Shown here: piece by piece, positions 62,140-64,000 of the stretch
How the letters are laid out: every line of letters starts with the position of its first letter
Numbering within the stretch: position 1 is the first letter of the stretch
NCBI RefSeq assembly: GCF_040459645.1
Contig: NZ_JARVHQ010000001.1
Location: 2,294,001-2,358,000, forward strand
From: Bacillus cereus group sp. RP43
Lineage (GTDB): Bacteria > Bacillota > Bacilli > Bacillales > Bacillaceae_G
Length of the DNA: 64,000 nucleotides
Reading direction: 5' to 3'
Notes under the pieces: model-generated
Database searches by the model: none
What the model saw: only the letters and a program-made list of their open reading frames with translations
Told to the model about the DNA's origin: nothing
Made by a program: the position numbers and the translations under genes

Positions 62140-62651
62140 ATCGCAACATCATTAAGAATCGCATGAAATATATCTTTTTGCGTGAAAGCATCTGTAAAAA
62201 CAGTCTCCCTATTCACTACAATTGTATCGTGAGGATTATACCATTTTCGTAATGAATCCTCTCCAAACTCAATTCGTTTTTCTCTTGTATTATGGCGTCT
62301 AATCGTTTCCTCTAATGATAAATCGAAGTAGTATGTATATGCGTTTCCGTCAAAATGCTGTATTAATTCTTTCAGCATATCACCGTATCTACAACTGTTT
62401 AAAATACCTTCTAAAATAACAAATTCGCATTTTCCTTTTCCATACTTCGTAATTTCGAATAGTAAATCATGAGATAAGTTACCCATTGTGTCGTGTACTT
62501 TTAGCATATCTCTACGCACGACATCTTGTGAGACTAGTAGTGTACCTTGCCCGAAATGTTCTTGCAGTTCCTTTGCGATTGTTGTTTTTCCACTTGCGGA
62601 GTTTCCCCGAAGGATAATTAAAGTTGATTTTTGTATAGGATTAGACATCAT
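62130..62651 (-). CDS. P-loop kinase, zeta-toxin/chloramphenicol-phosphotransferase-like fold
   Basis: A 173-residue ATP-binding protein with Walker A LRGNSASGKTTIAKEL (about 14-29), a lid and base-binding region LVSQDVVRRDMLKV and FVILEGILNSCRYGDML, and arginines in IRRHNTREKR for phosphate handling. Such small kinases include zeta toxins, gluconate kinases and unassigned phosphotransferases. There is no antitoxin gene beside it. GGGGGA precedes two adjacent ATG codons (62651 and 62648). The substrate is unknown. Confidence 0.82.
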   Translation of the reverse strand: MMSNPIQKSTLIILRGNSASGKTTIAKELQEHFGQGTLLVSQDVVRRDMLKVHDTMGNLSHDLLFEITKYGKGKCEFVILEGILNSCRYGDMLKELIQHFDGNAYTYYFDLSLEETIRRHNTREKRIEFGEDSLRKWYNPHDTIVVNRETVFTDAFTQKDIFHAILNDVAIRK

Positions 62652-62750
62652 ATATTTCCCCCAACATCTTTGATTGTATAGAAAATTTTAACAAATAAAG
62701 GGAGGAAAGTGTATAATCAATATGATAGAAATAAAAAAGGTTAGAGATAG

Positions 62751-63050
62751 ATGGAAGATACATTAAATAAAGTGTAGCCGATTTGGAATTGAATTTGGTT
62801 TCGGTATTTAGGGGCATTTTTAATTGTACAATTCATCTTTATTACTTGTGATGTTACTGAATGGAAACCAAACTTTAGACTAGGCGAAGAGTTCTTTAAT
62901 AGAATTTTAAATTCTCAATTTTTCACGGAATGGTTCACACCATATAAAATCTCGCAATTTAATGTATTTACAGTATTTTTTGCGATAACATTACTATCAT
63001 ATGCACTAGTAGGTGCAAGTAAAGATGTAATAGTAAAGAAAAATATATAG
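62751..63050 (+). pseudogene. Small membrane-protein gene with two in-frame stop codons
   Basis: From ATG 62751 the frame is open for 99 codons to a TAG at 63048, except for a TAG at 62775-62777 and a TGA at 62790-62792. The product would carry two hydrophobic helices (YLGAFLIVQFIFITCDV and FTVFFAITLLSYALVGA) with a polar loop FRLGEEFFNRILNSQFF between them. No later in-frame start exists. The gene was inactivated by point nonsense mutations recently enough to stay open afterwards. The family is unknown. Confidence 0.6.
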
Positions 63051-63068
63051 GAACAATAGAGGTGTCAC

Positions 63069-63608
63069 ATGCTTTTTCAAAAAGGAGCTTTATTGGTTAG
63101 GTACGTAATAGAAGATGACGCACCAATCATTTCTAAATGGCTAACAGACCCAGAAGTTTTGCAGTATTACGAAGGGCGAGATAATCCGCAAACTGTAGAA
63201 AAGGTGCTTAATCATTTTATACATAATCCAAGTAGTAACGAAAAAAGATGTTTAATAGAATTTGATGAAGTGCCGATCGGATACATTCAAATGTACCAAG
63301 TTGATTCTGAATGGAAAGCGTTATATGGATATGAAGAATCGCATAATGTATGGGGGATGGATCAATTTATCGGAGAACCGACTTTTTGGGGAAAGGGAAT
63401 TGGCACAAAACTTGTTCAATCAGCAAGTACATACATTATGGAGAGTTTAGGAGCAGAAGCGATAGCGATGGACCCTAAAGTAAATAACGAACGTGCGATA
63501 AAGTGTTATGAAAAATGCGAATTTAAAAAAGTGAAGATTTTAAAGGAACATGAACTGCATGAGGGAAAATTAGAAGATTGTTGGATGATGGAATATAAAC
63601 AATTATAA
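63069..63608 (+). CDS. GNAT acetyltransferase, aminoglycoside AAC(6')-like
   Basis: A 179-residue GNAT protein resembling AAC(6')-Ie, the acetyl half of the bifunctional aminoglycoside enzyme, in motif content: SKWLTDPEVLQYYEGRDNPQ (about 23-42), GMDQFIGEPTFWGKGIGT (about 95-112, including the acetyl-CoA loop), DPKVNNERAIKCYEKCEFK (about 136-154) and EHELHEGKLEDCWMMEY near the end. Such enzymes acetylate the 6'-amine of aminoglycosides. Whether this chromosomal form confers resistance or acts on another amine cannot be told. It precedes an isochorismatase-like gene. Confidence 0.85.
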   Translation: MLFQKGALLVRYVIEDDAPIISKWLTDPEVLQYYEGRDNPQTVEKVLNHFIHNPSSNEKRCLIEFDEVPIGYIQMYQVDSEWKALYGYEESHNVWGMDQFIGEPTFWGKGIGTKLVQSASTYIMESLGAEAIAMDPKVNNERAIKCYEKCEFKKVKILKEHELHEGKLEDCWMMEYKQL

Positions 63609-63615
63609 TGATTTA

Positions 63616-64000
63616 TGAAAGGGCTTATACAAACAAAGGGGGATGCGCGAAATGAAAAAAGCATTAATAGTAATTGATGTGCAAGCAGGTATGTATACAG
63701 CAGGAATGCCAGTACATAATGGGGAAAAGTTTTTAGAAACATTGCAAGAGCTTATTGAAGAATGTCGCTCAAATGATATTCCGGTTATTTATGTCCAACA
63801 TAACGGGCCAAAAGATCACCCGTTAGAAAAAGGTACAGATGGCTGGAAGGTGCATGTGGCAATTGCACCACAAGAGGTTGATAGTATTGTTGAAAAGACG
63901 ACGCCAGATTCATTCCATAAAACAAACTTAAACGAAGTGTTACAAGAAAAAGGGATTGAGCATGTTATTATTTCAGGAATGCAAACAGAGTACTGTGTGG
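63616..64000 (+). CDS. Isochorismatase-family cysteine hydrolase (5' part, disturbed start)
   Basis: The frame encodes KALIVIDVQAGMYT with the catalytic aspartate, KTTPDSFHKTN with the lysine region, and ends at the window edge in GMQTEYCV with the nucleophilic cysteine. This is the Asp-Lys-Cys set of isochorismatase-like hydrolases, also called nicotinamidase-like. The expected start ATG at 63653, correctly spaced from AAAGGGGG, is out of frame: its reading is MKKH-stop because the A run after it (63656-63660) has five residues where six would restore MKKALIVID. The in-frame ATG at 63616 has no ribosome site. This is either a frameshift or a sequencing error in the homopolymer. Confidence 0.75.

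Overview
The window reads as chromosome of a low-GC Firmicute, almost certainly a member of the Bacillus cereus group. The reasons are the A+T-rich sequence, AGGAGG-type ribosome sites with frequent GTG/TTG starts, a proline T-box leader, a divergent lsr (autoinducer-2) locus, an HmoA-type haem oxygenase behind a Fur box, and several stress and acetyltransferase genes typical of that group. Species was not determined from the sequence. No rRNA, tRNA, CRISPR array, prophage or intact insertion sequence was seen.

Layout. 1-8.4 kb: 5' part of a divergent catalase, a class-III aminotransferase, a ProP-type transporter, a MoxR/DUF58/DUF4129-type operon on the minus strand, and a PadR/DUF2812 pair. 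8.6-12.4 kb: small housekeeping and accessory genes (VOC, GNAT, P-loop kinase, HAD) and a protein with a papain-like C-terminal segment. 12.5-16.9 kb: an AgrA/AgrC-like two-component pair followed by an intramembrane-protease-like protein and a lipoprotein, then a DUF2975/HTH pair. 17.2-24.6 kb: a DeoR regulator and a complete ABC importer operon that also carries a PHP-type metallohydrolase and a HAD phosphatase. 24.6-29.7 kb: an eroded region with hairpins, relics of a LysR regulator and a BceB-type permease, an intact BcrC-like phosphatase, a membrane protein and a fatty-acid desaturase. 29.7-33.9 kb: proline synthesis, proC on the minus strand and T-box-controlled proBA on the plus strand. 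33.9-42.1 kb: a NupC transporter, relics, DinB, an ArsR regulator with an MFS exporter, hmoA, a nucleotidyltransferase, a VOC protein and a methyltransferase. 42.2-50.6 kb: the lsr locus as two divergent operons, lsrR-lsrK-cupin-lsrF leftward and lsrACDB rightward. 50.7-64 kb: mqo, DUF2332, DinB, an ECF sigma/anti-sigma pair, FMN reductase, GNAT proteins, an SH3-3D cell-wall protein with a 36-nt repeat tract, a CxxC-rich protein, an AAC(6')-like acetyltransferase and the start of an isochorismatase-family gene.

How the genes work together. The lsr genes would import AI-2 (LsrACDB), phosphorylate it (LsrK), sense phospho-AI-2 (LsrR) and degrade it (LsrF), with a cupin gene where enterobacteria carry lsrG. 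ProB, ProA and ProC form the glutamate-to-proline route, and charged tRNA-Pro would control proBA through the T-box. The DeoR operon looks like uptake of a carbohydrate-like or phosphodiester-like solute followed by hydrolysis and dephosphorylation; its substrate is unknown. About ten gene relics (BceB, LysR, AraC, VOC, IS66 tnpB, SUKH-like and others) show that intergenic spaces here have repeatedly lost genes.

Start codons were chosen by ribosome-site spacing, so several differ from the longest open frame. All family assignments come from reading motifs by eye; no database search was run.
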